Shown piece by piece: positions 16,745 through 27,474 of a stretch of DNA of 64,000 nt; positions within the stretch are counted from its first letter, which is position 1; each line of letters starts with the position of its first letter. The notes below the pieces were generated by a model that did no database searches, was not told the DNA's origin, and saw nothing but the letters and a program-made list of their open reading frames with translations. Origin of the DNA: Thermohalobaculum sp039026375 (GTDB taxonomy: Bacteria > Pseudomonadota > Alphaproteobacteria > Rhodobacterales > Rhodobacteraceae); NCBI GenBank assembly GCA_039026375.1, contig JBCCML010000013.1:37962-101961 (forward strand). The letters are read 5' to 3'. Both the position numbers and the translations under genes were made by a program.

Positions 16745-16981
16745 GTGGCGATCATGGCCTTAGGCATCTTCTGCCTGATGTTCGGCATGGCGCGCGTGTT
16801 CCCGCCGGGCCGCGAGGTCTCGCCCGGCCAAAAGCTGATGGAGACAGGCCTGGCCGCGGTGCTGGCGGTCGGCATCGCCTTCGCGGCCTCGGCCTTTGGG
16901 GCGGCCAGTCAGGAAATCCTGATCGGCGGCGCCATCGGGTTCGGCGTCTTCATCCTGGTCGGCGCGGGCAAGCGGGGGTGA
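16745..16981 (+). CDS. Small two-helix membrane protein, unknown
   Basis: A 78-residue hydrophobic protein with an N-terminal helix (about 2-16), a charged loop (PPGREVSPGQKLMETG), then two hydrophobic stretches (about 32-50 and 55-74). It starts with GTG three bases after murC, so it should be translated from the dcw transcript. I do not recognise the family. Rhodobacterales often carry small DUF-type membrane proteins at this place, but this one does not obviously match DUF2484. Confidence 0.7.
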   Translation: MAIMALGIFCLMFGMARVFPPGREVSPGQKLMETGLAAVLAVGIAFAASAFGAASQEILIGGAIGFGVFILVGAGKRG

Positions 16982-16985
16982 GGCG

Positions 16986-17285
16986 ATGGTGATGATCTTA
17001 GCCTGCGCTGTCGGTATGTTCGCGATCATGCTGCTGGCGCGCGTGCGCTTTCCCAAATCCGACGAGGATCAGGCGACCGAAGGCCTTGGCATGGGCGGCC
17101 GCAGCCTGGGCGAGCAGTTCTTTGTAAACGGGCTGGCCGCGGCGGTGGCGATTACGGCGCTGTTGTTCGGCGCGACGGTAACCCAGGTTGCCGTGGGCCT
17201 GGTGGTGGGCTTCGTGCTACATGTGGTCTACGAGCGCTGGCGCAAAGGGGACGGTAGCCAGACCGTTGAGGGTGAAGATGACTGA
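16986..17285 (+). CDS. Small membrane protein, unknown
   Basis: A 99-residue protein four bases after the preceding gene. A first hydrophobic helix lies at about 3-19, an acidic loop (PKSDEDQATEGLG) follows, and two more hydrophobic stretches lie at about 48-80. The tail is charged (YERWRKGDG...). Its layout (helix, polar loop, two helices) mirrors the preceding 78-residue protein, so the two could be distant duplicates. No function can be assigned. Confidence 0.7.
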   Translation: MVMILACAVGMFAIMLLARVRFPKSDEDQATEGLGMGGRSLGEQFFVNGLAAAVAITALLFGATVTQVAVGLVVGFVLHVVYERWRKGDGSQTVEGEDD

Positions 17286-17309
17286 CAGCCCAGAGGAGGC
17301 GCGCGGCGC

Positions 17310-17507
17310 ATGAGTTCCTGGCAGCAAAACAAAAACCGCGAGGCCCGCGGGGCCACGCTGTTCATGTGGATCAAGATCATCGCCTTCGTGGGTTTTCTGG
17401 CCGCGGTCTTCGCCCTGGGCGGCAATCCGTTCACGGGGGAATTGGGTGGGGAACTGGGCGGTGATGAAGCGGCAGCACCCGCAGACCCTGCCACCTCGAC
17501 GGAATAG
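17310..17507 (+). CDS. Small single-pass membrane protein, unknown
   Basis: A 65-residue protein with a polar, basic N-terminus (NKNREARG), one helix (about 17-36), then a Gly/Glu repeat (GELGGELGGDE) and an Ala/Pro acidic tail. AGAGGAGG precedes the ATG at good spacing, which supports real translation. It is the third small membrane gene between murC and murB. Family unknown. Confidence 0.6.
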   Translation: MSSWQQNKNREARGATLFMWIKIIAFVGFLAAVFALGGNPFTGELGGELGGDEAAAPADPATSTE

Positions 17508-17531
17508 CCCGGGGCCAGGGGAAGACGCTTG

Positions 17532-18476
17532 ATGCCCATGCTCGCGCCTGACCAGATCGCCATTCGGGGCAAACTGCAGCCCGGGCGGCCGCTGGCGCCG
17601 ATGACCTGGCTGCGCGTGGGCGGCCCGGCGGAGTATCTGTTCCAGCCCGCGGATCTGGACGATCTGGCGGCGTTCCTGGCGGTCCTGCCGCCGGACGTGC
17701 CCGTGACGCCTTTGGGGGTGTGTTCCAACCTGATCATCCGGGACGGCGGTCTGCCGGGCGTGACCATCAAGCTGGGCCGCGCCTTCATGGGGCTGGAGAT
17801 CCTGGACGGCCACCGCGTGCGGGCAGGCGGCGCCATGCTGGACTCGGCGGTGGCCAAACAGGCGGCCGCGGCCGGGATCACGGGGCTGGAGTACCTGCGC
17901 ACCATTCCCGGCGCCATCGGCGGCGCCGTCAAGATGAACGCGGGCTGCTATGGCACCTACACGGCGGATGTCTTCGAAAGCGCCACCATCGTCACCCGCC
18001 AGGGCCAGATCCGCCAGATCGGCCCGGCGGAGGCGGGCTTTGACTACCGTTCCTCGGCCATTCCGGACGATTGCGTGATCGTCGATGCGACGCTGCGCGG
18101 GCGCGCGGGCGACCCGGCCACCGTCGAGGCGTTCATGGCTGAATACCTGCGCCGCCGCGAGGCCTCTCAGCCCACCAAGGACCGCTCCTGCGGGTCCACC
18201 TTCCGCAACCCGGCCGGGTACTCCTCGACCGGGGAGGAGGGCGACCCGATGGACCTGAAGGCCTGGAAGCTGATCGAAGAGGCGGGCTGCCGCGGCCTGA
18301 CCATGGGCGGCGCCCAGATGTCGCCGAAACACGCGAATTTCCTGGTCAACACCGGCGGCGCGACCGCCCAGGACCTGGAAGGCCTGGGCGAGGAGGTCCG
18401 AACCCGCGTGAAAAACCATTCCGGGCACGAATTGGTCTGGGAAATCAAACGCATCGGGGTTACAGTAGCGCTTTGA
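17532..18476 (+). CDS. murB: UDP-N-acetylenolpyruvoylglucosamine reductase MurB
   Basis: A 314-residue FAD enzyme that reduces UDP-GlcNAc-enolpyruvate to UDP-MurNAc with NADPH. The FAD domain shows the LRTIPGAIGGAVKMNAGCYG signature. The substrate domain has the type I catalytic serine in SCGSTFRNP, and the C-terminal GGAQMSPKHANFLVN is typical. I use the ATG at 17532; a TTG directly before it would add one residue. It is separated from ddl by about 100 bp, one of the larger gaps in the cluster. Confidence 0.95.
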   Translation: MPMLAPDQIAIRGKLQPGRPLAPMTWLRVGGPAEYLFQPADLDDLAAFLAVLPPDVPVTPLGVCSNLIIRDGGLPGVTIKLGRAFMGLEILDGHRVRAGGAMLDSAVAKQAAAAGITGLEYLRTIPGAIGGAVKMNAGCYGTYTADVFESATIVTRQGQIRQIGPAEAGFDYRSSAIPDDCVIVDATLRGRAGDPATVEAFMAEYLRRREASQPTKDRSCGSTFRNPAGYSSTGEEGDPMDLKAWKLIEEAGCRGLTMGGAQMSPKHANFLVNTGGATAQDLEGLGEEVRTRVKNHSGHELVWEIKRIGVTVAL

Positions 18477-18573
18477 CGGCGAAGCGCCGTTGGCCGGTTG
18501 AACACCCGCAACGGGGACAGCCGACAAAATGCCAGACCGGGACGAACCCGGCGGTAAGTTTGAGAGCGCGGGC

Positions 18574-19488
18574 ATGTCGAGCAGGGCACACCGCGTCGCA
18601 GTGTTGAAGGGCGGACTCTCGGCCGAGCGGGAGGTCTCCCTTGTATCGGGTGCCGAATGCGCCGCCGCGCTGCGACGTGCGGGGTTTGATATCACGGAAG
18701 TGGACGCGGGCCGGGATCTGGCCGCGCGGCTAGGCGAATTGCGCCCCGACGTCGTCTTCAATGCGCTGCACGGCCGCTGGGGCGAAGATGGCTGCGTCCA
18801 GGGCCTGCTGGAATGGATGGGCCTGCCCTACACCCATTCAGGGGTGCTCAGCTCCTCGCTGGCCATGGACAAACAGCGCACCAAGGCCGTCTACCGCGCC
18901 AATGGCCTGCCCGTGGCCGAGGGCCTGCTGGCCGACCGAGAGGCGATCGCCAGCAGGCATGTCATGGCGCCCCCCTACGTGGTCAAACCCTATAACGAGG
19001 GCTCGTCGGTCGGCATCCACATCGTGGCTGAGGGCGCGAACACCCCGCCGCGTCTGAACACCGACAGCCCCGAGGTCCTGATGGTCGAGCGCTTCGTGCC
19101 GGGCCGCGAGCTGACCGTGTCTGTGATGGGCGATCGGCCCATGGCCGTGACCGACATCATCGCCACCCAGGGCTGGTACGACTATCACGCGAAGTATGCC
19201 GCGGGCGGCTCGCGCCACGTGGTGCCGGCGGATATCCCCGGCGACATCGCGCAAGCCTGCCTGGACCACGCCCTGGCCGCGCATAACGCGCTGGGCTGCC
19301 GCGGGCTCAGCCGCACCGATTTCCGCTGGGACGACACCCAGGGCGCGGCGGGGCTGATCCTGCTGGAGACGAACACCCAACCCGGCATGACGCCCACCTC
19401 GCTGGCGCCGGAGCAGGCCGCGCATCTGGGCATCTCGTTCGAGGAGCTGTGCGCCTGGCTGGTGGAGGATGCCTCATGCGACCGCTGA
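18574..19488 (+). CDS. ddl: D-alanine:D-alanine ligase Ddl
   Basis: A 304-residue ATP-grasp enzyme making D-Ala-D-Ala for MurF. VAVLKGGLSAEREVSLVSG near the start, PPYVVKPYNEGSSVGIH (ATP lysine and Ser) and the metal-binding ETNTQPGMTPTSL are intact. I use the ATG at 18574, which puts six residues before VAVLKGG as in most Ddl proteins. An in-frame ATG at 18529 would add 15 residues. Its stop lies inside the start region of ftsQ. Confidence 0.93.
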   Translation: MSSRAHRVAVLKGGLSAEREVSLVSGAECAAALRRAGFDITEVDAGRDLAARLGELRPDVVFNALHGRWGEDGCVQGLLEWMGLPYTHSGVLSSSLAMDKQRTKAVYRANGLPVAEGLLADREAIASRHVMAPPYVVKPYNEGSSVGIHIVAEGANTPPRLNTDSPEVLMVERFVPGRELTVSVMGDRPMAVTDIIATQGWYDYHAKYAAGGSRHVVPADIPGDIAQACLDHALAAHNALGCRGLSRTDFRWDDTQGAAGLILLETNTQPGMTPTSLAPEQAAHLGISFEELCAWLVEDASCDR

Positions 19489-20372
19489 CCGCCGAGCCGC
19501 GCGATAAACGACGGGGGCCTGGCCCCTCGCGCCTGTGGTTCCGAGCCGAACGCCTGTGGAAGAAGGCCTGGGTCCGGCACATTGGCCTGTCGGTCCTGCC
19601 CGCGCTGGTCGCGGCGCTGGCCCTTTGGCAGATCGCGCAAAGCGAGACCGTCCGCCAAAAGCTGACCGAGCTGCGCGACACCGCCATGGCGCAGCTGTCG
19701 CAGCGCCCCGAGTTCGCCGTCCGCACCCTGCGGGTCGAGGGCGCCACGCTGGAGCTGAACCGCCGCATCGCCGAGATGATCCCGATCGAGCCCGGTATGT
19801 CCTCGCTGTCGCTGGACGTCGCCGAATTACAGGCCCGGATCACGGATCTGTCCGAGGTGCGCACAGCCCATGTGGCCCTGGTGCCCGGCGGGGTGCTGCA
19901 GATCACCGTTGTCGAGCGGCTGGCCGTGGCGCTGTGGCGCGATGGCGAGGGGCGGCTCTGGCAGATCGACCACGAGGGCGTGGCCGTGGCCAGCGCCGTG
20001 ACCCGCGCGGGCTATCCAGACCTGCCCATCGTGCTGGGCGAAGGGGCGCCCGGCGCCGTGGATGAGGCGCTGGTCCTGCTGCGCGCCATCCCAGCTCTGG
20101 CGCCCCGCGTCCGCGGCATTGTGCGCGTCGGCAAGCGGCGCTGGGACATCGTGCTGGACCGGGGTCAGCGGATCATGCTGCCCGAACACGGCGCGCTGGC
20201 GGCGCTCGCCCGCCTCAGCGCGTGGGAGATGGCCAGCGAGCTTTTGGGCCGCGATATCTCGGTGGTGGACCTGCGCCTGGCCGCACGCCCCACCGTGCGC
20301 ATGACCCCGGAAGGGGCCGAGTTGTACCGCCTGCGCCGGGCCGCGCGCGGCGCCGTGGGAGAGGACACATGA
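19476..20372 (+). CDS. ftsQ: Cell division protein FtsQ
   Basis: A 298-residue bitopic protein: basic cytoplasmic N-terminus, one membrane helix (about 38-55), then a POTRA domain beginning FAVRTLRVEGA and the FtsQ domain (LEVRTAHVAL-like VPGGVLQITVVERLAVALWRDG). It anchors FtsL and FtsB at the division site. The ATG at 19476 is preceded by GGTGGAGG and overlaps ddl by 13 bases. A GTG/ATG further upstream would lengthen the overlap without benefit. It overlaps ftsA by four bases. Confidence 0.93.
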   Translation: MRPLTAEPRDKRRGPGPSRLWFRAERLWKKAWVRHIGLSVLPALVAALALWQIAQSETVRQKLTELRDTAMAQLSQRPEFAVRTLRVEGATLELNRRIAEMIPIEPGMSSLSLDVAELQARITDLSEVRTAHVALVPGGVLQITVVERLAVALWRDGEGRLWQIDHEGVAVASAVTRAGYPDLPIVLGEGAPGAVDEALVLLRAIPALAPRVRGIVRVGKRRWDIVLDRGQRIMLPEHGALAALARLSAWEMASELLGRDISVVDLRLAARPTVRMTPEGAELYRLRRAARGAVGEDT

Positions 20373-21715
20373 ATTTCGCCCATGTGGAGGATTATCGCAC
20401 CATGCGCGCGCGCCGTTTGGCGGCCGTGCGCCGGGGCCGGATCGCCGTGTTGGATATCGGCTCGACCAAGATCACCTGCCTGGTGCTGCGCCTGGACCCC
20501 CAACGCATTGCTGAAGCGGACTTGCGCGACGGGCGGGGCACCGCGCTGTTCGGCGCCATCGAGGTCGTCGGCGCCCGCACCGTTCAGGCCCGCGGCGTGC
20601 GCCGGGGCGAGATCTTCGACATGGAGGAGACTTGCCGCGCCATCCGTCTGGCCCTGCTGAACGCCGAGCGGATGGCCGCGCCCCGGGTCGAACGGGTTGA
20701 TCAGGTGATCGTCTCGTTCTCGGGTGGGCGCCCGGTCTCGGCCATGACCGAGGGCGAGATCGAGACGGAGACAGGCCAGGTCACCGAGCGTGATCTATCG
20801 GCGGCGCTGGATGCGGCGCCCGAGCCCCCGCTGGGTAAGGGCCGCGCCATCCTGCACGCCCAGCCCTGCGAGATCACGGTGGACCATAAGACGGGCATCG
20901 CCGATCCGCGCGGCATGACGGCCCGGCGCCTGTCGGTCGCTATGCATGTGCTGACCGTCGATGCCCAGCCCCTGGCCGATGTCATCGAATGTGTGCGCCG
21001 CTGCGATCTGGACCTGGCGGGCATCGTCTCGGCGCCCTACGCCTCGGCCATGGCCGCGCTGATCGAGGATGAGCAGCGCGCGGGCGCGGTCTGCGTCGAC
21101 ATGGGCGGCGGGGCTACCTCGATCTCGCTCTACCTGCGCGATCATCTGATGGGCGTGGATCAAGTCCGCTATGGCGGCGGGCACGTCACCTCGGACATCG
21201 CGGCGGGTCTTGGCATGTCGCAGCAGACGGCCGAACGCATCAAGACGCTGCACGGCGGGGTCATCCCGATGGGCGCCGATGACCGGCGCATGATCGAGGC
21301 GCCGCGCCTGGGTGAAGAGGACACCCCCGGTGCCCGTCAGATCAGCCGGGGCATGTTGATCGGCGTGATCCGCCCCCGGGTCGAGGAGATCCTGGAAATG
21401 GTGCGCGCCCGCCTGATCGCGCTGGGCGTCGATGCGATGCCGGGCTCGGGCCTGGTGCTGACCGGGGCCGCCGCGCAGCTGGAGGGGATGGACGAGCTGG
21501 CCACCCGCATCCTGGGCCGGCGCCCGCGCATCGGGCGGCCACTGCGCATCGCGGGGCTGCCGCAATCGTTGGCCGGGCCTGACTATGCCACCGCCGTGGG
21601 GCTGGCGATGTATGCGCTGCGCCCGCACGACGAGTTATGGGACTTCGAGGCGCCGCCCTCCGGAGCGCGGGGCCGGGCAGGCGACATGATCCGTTGGTTG
21701 AAAAGGGCCTGGTAA
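20369..21715 (+). CDS. ftsA: Cell division protein FtsA
   Basis: A 448-residue actin-like ATPase that tethers FtsZ to the membrane. The phosphate-1 motif LDIGSTKITCLVL lies at about 27-39, VCVDMGGGATSISLY is phosphate-2, and LTGAAAQLEGM is the adenosine motif. The C-terminal MIRWLKRAW is the expected amphipathic membrane-targeting helix. The ATG at 20369 overlaps the ftsQ stop (ATGA). A longer in-frame start at 20222 would sit inside ftsQ and is rejected. Confidence 0.95.
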   Translation: MNFAHVEDYRTMRARRLAAVRRGRIAVLDIGSTKITCLVLRLDPQRIAEADLRDGRGTALFGAIEVVGARTVQARGVRRGEIFDMEETCRAIRLALLNAERMAAPRVERVDQVIVSFSGGRPVSAMTEGEIETETGQVTERDLSAALDAAPEPPLGKGRAILHAQPCEITVDHKTGIADPRGMTARRLSVAMHVLTVDAQPLADVIECVRRCDLDLAGIVSAPYASAMAALIEDEQRAGAVCVDMGGGATSISLYLRDHLMGVDQVRYGGGHVTSDIAAGLGMSQQTAERIKTLHGGVIPMGADDRRMIEAPRLGEEDTPGARQISRGMLIGVIRPRVEEILEMVRARLIALGVDAMPGSGLVLTGAAAQLEGMDELATRILGRRPRIGRPLRIAGLPQSLAGPDYATAVGLAMYALRPHDELWDFEAPPSGARGRAGDMIRWLKRAW

Positions 21716-21860
21716 GTTCGCTTTTTCCGAAAATACGTGACGTTTGTGGAAAAACCGTGTAACCTGTTGAAAATACAGAATAAATGACCGGTCAAGTCGA
21801 GCATAAAGAAAACCGGTTAACCCGAGGCAGTAAAACGAAAAAGGGCGAGGCGAGAAACCC
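21716..21860 (+). promoter_or_regulatory. AT-rich ftsA-ftsZ gap, probable ftsZ promoter region
   Basis: This 145-bp gap is much richer in A and T than its surroundings (for example 21721-21785), and it is one of the few real gaps late in the cluster. Separate ftsZ promoters are usual in alphaproteobacteria. I cannot pick one clear -35/-10 pair. A TTAA at 21817 with TAAA at 21831 is too widely spaced for a CtrA site. Confidence 0.4.
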
Positions 21861-23612
<1,752 letters not shown>

Positions 23613-23631
23613 GCCTGCGGGTACGGGAATG

Positions 23632-23673
23632 GGGGCCGCGCTCTGCAATCCAGGGCGCGGCCCCTTTGCGTTT
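23632..23673 (+). terminator. Intrinsic terminator after ftsZ
   Basis: GGGGCCGCGC (23632-23641) pairs perfectly with GCGCGGCCCC (23655-23664) around a 13-nt loop, followed by TTTGCGTTT. It lies 20 bp past the ftsZ stop and should end most dcw transcription before lpxC. Confidence 0.75.
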
Positions 23674-23726
23674 CAGCCATGTTCCGAATTGCGACATAAC
23701 TGTCGTAAAGAGTCATAAACGGTGAT

Positions 23727-23755
23727 TTGTGGATCTTCGTGCTGGACTGTAGAAA
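23727..23755 (+). promoter_or_regulatory. Predicted lpxC promoter
   Basis: TTGTGG (23727-23732), a 17-bp spacer and TAGAAA (23750-23755) lie 64 bp before the lpxC start in an AT-richer stretch downstream of the ftsZ terminator. This fits a separate promoter for lpxC-bamD-recN. Confidence 0.4.
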
Positions 23756-23818
23756 AATAGCAACAGGAGACAACCCGAAAATGGGCGCTCCGAGGGGCAG
23801 CAGTAACTTGGACCAGAC

Positions 23819-24745
23819 ATGCGCAGGACATTGAATTCCGCGGTTAACGTGACCGGCATCGGCCTTCACGGGGGCCAAACCGTTTGCATGACGCTGGAGC
23901 CGGCCTCGGCCGGGCAGGGTATCCAATTCGTTCGCACTGATGTCGCACCCGATGCGGCCATCATTCCGGCCCGCTATGACCTGGTCACTGACACGCAGCT
24001 GTGCACCCGGCTTAGCAACGCGGCCGGCACCTCGATCGGCACCGTGGAGCACGTCATGGCCGCGCTGGCCGGCACCGGCATCACGGATGTGACCGTCGCA
24101 GTGGACGCGCCCGAGGTTCCGATCCTGGACGGCTCGTCCGCGCCATTCGTCGCCGCTATCCTTGACGCGGGCTTCCGCGAACTGGACGCACCGGTAATGG
24201 CGATCCGCATCCTCAAGCAGGTGCGGTTTGACGACGGGGACAAGTGGGCCCAGCTGAGCCCCGCCTCGCGCTTTGAAATGGGCTTTGGGATCGACTTCGC
24301 CGATCCTGCCATCGGCGTGCAGACGCATCAGATGGCCATGGTGAACGGTGCTTTTGTGGGCGAGCTGTCCGATTGCCGGACCTTCGGCCAGTTGACCGAA
24401 GTTGATTACCTGCGCTCGTTGGGGCTGGCCCGGGGCGGCAGCCTGAAGAACGCCATCGTGGTCGACAAGGGCCGCGTGCTGAATCCGGAAGGCCTGCGCC
24501 GTCCGGACGAATTCGTGCGCCACAAGATGCTGGATGCCGTGGGCGACCTCGCCCTGGCGGGCGCGCCGATCCTGGGCCGCTATGACGGGTTCAAGGCGGG
24601 CCACGGCCTGACCAACAAGCTGCTGCACCGCTTGTTTGACACCCCGGATGCCTGGACGTTCGAGATGCTGCAACCGGGCCGTGCGCCTGGTGGGCGGATC
24701 AGGGTGCCTGCCACCGTGAAATCCAGCGAAGCCGTCGCCGTCTAG
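23819..24745 (+). CDS. lpxC: UDP-3-O-acyl-GlcNAc deacetylase LpxC
   Basis: A 308-residue zinc enzyme that catalyses the committed step of lipid A synthesis. The zinc ligands His78 (in GTVEHVMAAL), His235 and Asp239 (in HKMLDAVGDLAL), and the catalytic His262 in GHGLTNKLLHR, are all present. The start MRRTLNSAVNVTGIGLHGG is canonical. Its presence shows an LPS-bearing outer membrane. Confidence 0.96.
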   Translation: MRRTLNSAVNVTGIGLHGGQTVCMTLEPASAGQGIQFVRTDVAPDAAIIPARYDLVTDTQLCTRLSNAAGTSIGTVEHVMAALAGTGITDVTVAVDAPEVPILDGSSAPFVAAILDAGFRELDAPVMAIRILKQVRFDDGDKWAQLSPASRFEMGFGIDFADPAIGVQTHQMAMVNGAFVGELSDCRTFGQLTEVDYLRSLGLARGGSLKNAIVVDKGRVLNPEGLRRPDEFVRHKMLDAVGDLALAGAPILGRYDGFKAGHGLTNKLLHRLFDTPDAWTFEMLQPGRAPGGRIRVPATVKSSEAVAV

Positions 24746-24838
24746 GCGTTTCTGACCCTTCCCCTCGGCACTTCGCGGCATTAAGGTGCGGCGCAAGAAC
24801 GGGCCGGTAAATCCGGCGGGGAGCGGAGACAGGCAGGA

Positions 24839-25690
24839 ATGTTCGGAGCATATGTGCGGCGGTGGCTGGCAGTCTTTGTCGCCCTTTCACTGCTTTCGGG
24901 ATGCGAGACGATTGGCGGCTGGTTCGGTGACGACGACGACGTCGTTATCGAAGACCGCAGCGCGCAACAGATATTCGATGACGCCGAGGCGTTGCTGGCC
25001 GATGGCAACCCGCAGGCGGCCGCGCAGGCCTACGACGAGTTGGAGCGGCTCTATCCGTTTTCGCAGCTTGCCAAACGCGCGATCATCAGTTCGGCCTATG
25101 CCAGCTATGTGGCGGGGAACATGCCGGCGGCGCGGACATCGGCGGGGCGGTATCTGGACCTATACCCCTCGGACCCAGAGGCCGCTTATGCGCAGTACCT
25201 GATCGCGCTCAGCTACTACGACAACATCGTCGACGTCGAACGCGACCAGGCCACCACCACCAGCGCCCTGCAGGAGCTGACCGAAGTGGTGCGCCGCTAT
25301 CCCGATTCCGATTTTGCCCGCGATGCCCGGCTGAAGATCGATCTGACGAACAACCACCTGGCTGGCAAAGAGATGACGGTCGGGCGCTATTACCTCAAGC
25401 GCGGGCACTACATTGCGGCGGTCAACCGCTTCCGCGTGGTGATCGAGGAGTATCAGACCACCGCGCATACGCCCGAGGCGCTGCACCGCCTGGTCGAGGC
25501 GTATCTTTCGCTGGGTCTGGAGCAGGAGGCCGTGACCGTTGCCGCGGTTCTGGGCGAGAACTTCGTCGGCAGCGATTGGTATGCAGCGACCTTCGCGCTG
25601 TTGACCGACCGCGACCTGCGCCCGGAACGCGAACCGGACGGGTTCTTCGACCGGATCTACCGGCGCGTCATCCAGGGCAAGTGGCTCTGA
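24839..25690 (+). CDS. bamD: Outer-membrane assembly lipoprotein BamD
   Basis: A 283-residue lipoprotein of the BAM complex that inserts outer-membrane proteins. The signal peptide ends in the lipobox LLSGC (Cys about 21). TPR-like repeats follow, beginning DDAEALLADGNPQAAAQAYDELERLYPFSQLAKRA-type helices, with the family's ALRRYPDSDFARDAR-like segment. The Asp-rich stretch after the lipid anchor (GDDDD) is local. Its place after lpxC and before recN is standard in alphaproteobacteria. Confidence 0.94.
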   Translation: MFGAYVRRWLAVFVALSLLSGCETIGGWFGDDDDVVIEDRSAQQIFDDAEALLADGNPQAAAQAYDELERLYPFSQLAKRAIISSAYASYVAGNMPAARTSAGRYLDLYPSDPEAAYAQYLIALSYYDNIVDVERDQATTTSALQELTEVVRRYPDSDFARDARLKIDLTNNHLAGKEMTVGRYYLKRGHYIAAVNRFRVVIEEYQTTAHTPEALHRLVEAYLSLGLEQEAVTVAAVLGENFVGSDWYAATFALLTDRDLRPEREPDGFFDRIYRRVIQGKWL

Positions 25691-25706
25691 CAGGGGCCTG
25701 GCGCCG

Positions 25707-27365
25707 ATGCTGAGCGCGCTCTCGATCCGCGACATCGTCCTGATCGAGGCGCTGGAGGTCGAATTCGGCCACGGGCTGAACGTGTTGACCGGCGAAACGG
25801 GGGCCGGCAAATCCATCCTGCTGGACGCTTTGGGCTTTGCGCTGGGCCGACGGGTCAGCCGCGATCTGGTGCGCGCGGGCACCGGTAAGGGCAGCGTCAC
25901 CGCGGTCTTCGAATTGGCACCAGATCATCCGGTCTGGGCTGTGCTGGAGGAGGCCGGTCTGGACGCCGATGGCGGCGAGCTGATCCTGCGCCGGACGGCT
26001 GCCGAGGACGGCCCCTCGCGGGCGTTCATCAATGACCAGCGTGTCAGTGCCGAAGTGCTGGGCCGGGCCGGCGCGCTGCTGGTCGAGGTCCACGGCCAGC
26101 ACGATGATCGCGGCCTGCTGGCGGCGCGTGGCCATCGCCGGTTGCTGGATGCGTTCGGGGGGCTGGAGGATCTGCGCGTGGCCGCGCGGGATGCCTGGGC
26201 GGCCAACCGCAGCGCGGCGGAAGCGCTGGAGAGCGCGCGGGCGACGCTGGCCCAGGCGGCTGCGGATGCCGATTATCTCCGCCATTGCGTCGACGAACTG
26301 GAGGCCCTGGGCCCCCAGCCCGGCGAGGATGCGGAATTGGAGGCCGAACGGCGCCTGATCCGCCACGGAGCCGATCTGAAGGCCGACATCGCCAAGGCCC
26401 TGGGCGAGCTATCCGCCGATGGGGCCGAGGGCGCGCTGTCCGATGCCTTGGCCCGGCTGATGCACATTGCCGAGCGCGCCGAAGGCCGGCTGGAGACGAC
26501 CATTGCCGCCATCGACCGCACCATTGCCGAGCTCGCCGAGGCCGAGGCGCATCTGCGCCATGTCGATGAGGAACTCAGCTTTGACCCCGGCCGTCTGGAA
26601 GCGGTGGAGGAGCGCCTGTTTGCCATCCGCGCCCTGGCCCGCAAGCACAGCGTGGCGCCGGACGAGTTGGCCGACTTTGGCCGGACGATGACTGCAAAGC
26701 TCGCCGACATTGACGGGGGCGAGGCGCGGATTGCGGAGCTGGAGGCCGCGGCGAACCAGGCGGCAGCGGCCTATGAGGGTGCCGCGGCAGACTTGGGTAC
26801 CGCACGCCGGGCGGCGGCAGACCAGCTGGACGGCTCAGTCACCGCGGAACTGGCGCCCCTGAAGATGGAGAACGCCCGCTTTGTCACCGAAATGACCACC
26901 GGCGAGCCGGGCCCCGAGGGCCTGGACGATGTGCGTTTCACCGCGGCCATCAACCCCGGCGCGCGGCCGGGCCCGATCGACCGGATCGCATCGGGTGGCG
27001 AGCTTTCGCGGTTTCTGTTGGCCCTAAAGGTGCAGCTTGCCCAGCGCTCGGACGGGCTCAGCCTGATCTTTGACGAGATTGACCGCGGCGTCGGGGGGGC
27101 CACGGCCGATGCGGTGGGTCGCCGCCTGGCGCGCCTGGCCGAGGCAGGCCAGGTCCTGGTCGTCACCCACTCGCCGCAGGTTGCGGCCCTCGGCGCGCAT
27201 CACTTCATGATCGCCAAACATACCGTGGATGGCGCCGCGCGCACGGATGTTCAGCGGATCAAACAGGCCGACCGAGAAGACGAAATTGCCCGCATGCTGT
27301 CGGGCGATCAGATCACCGATGCCGCCCGCTCCGCCGCGCGCGCGCTGATCGATCAGGCGAGCTAA
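25707..27365 (+). CDS. recN: DNA repair ATPase RecN
   Basis: A 552-residue SMC-like ATPase that acts at double-strand breaks. The N-terminal head has Walker A LTGETGAGKSILLDALG. The middle is an Ala/Glu-rich coiled coil (about 160-370). The C-terminal head has the signature SGGELSRFLLALK, Walker B LSLIFDEIDRGVGG and the H-loop VVTHSPQVAALG. It starts 16 bp after bamD. Confidence 0.95.
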   Translation: MLSALSIRDIVLIEALEVEFGHGLNVLTGETGAGKSILLDALGFALGRRVSRDLVRAGTGKGSVTAVFELAPDHPVWAVLEEAGLDADGGELILRRTAAEDGPSRAFINDQRVSAEVLGRAGALLVEVHGQHDDRGLLAARGHRRLLDAFGGLEDLRVAARDAWAANRSAAEALESARATLAQAAADADYLRHCVDELEALGPQPGEDAELEAERRLIRHGADLKADIAKALGELSADGAEGALSDALARLMHIAERAEGRLETTIAAIDRTIAELAEAEAHLRHVDEELSFDPGRLEAVEERLFAIRALARKHSVAPDELADFGRTMTAKLADIDGGEARIAELEAAANQAAAAYEGAAADLGTARRAAADQLDGSVTAELAPLKMENARFVTEMTTGEPGPEGLDDVRFTAAINPGARPGPIDRIASGGELSRFLLALKVQLAQRSDGLSLIFDEIDRGVGGATADAVGRRLARLAEAGQVLVVTHSPQVAALGAHHFMIAKHTVDGAARTDVQRIKQADREDEIARMLSGDQITDAARSAARALIDQAS

Positions 27366-27393
27366 GCACGAAAGATGCCCACCACCAAGCGTC

Positions 27394-27444
27394 CGGCGGG
27401 TCGGCGCGCGAGGGTGGGCGGGCGGGGAGCGTGTCGACCCGCCG
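27394..27444 (-). repeat. Long intergenic hairpin after recN (C-rich loop family, copy C)
   Basis: CGGCGGGTCGGCGCGC (27394-27409) pairs with 27429-27444 over 16 bp, with two G-U pairs. Read on the minus strand, its 19-nt loop (27410-27428) is TCCCCGCCCGCCCACCCTC. That is identical to the loop of the hairpin at 54657-54715, although the stems differ. It lies between convergent recN and gdhA. Confidence 0.85.
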
Positions 27445-27474
27445 CCCCCAATCCTAGCCGCGTGCTTTAAGGTT

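Noticed and set aside
20222..20368. N-terminal extension of ftsA
   Set aside because: It lies inside ftsQ and encodes Arg/Gly/Pro-rich sequence; the ATGA start at 20369 gives the normal FtsA N-terminus.
21817..21834. CtrA-like TTAA...TAAA upstream of ftsZ
   Set aside because: The spacer is 10 instead of 7 and the second half is imperfect.
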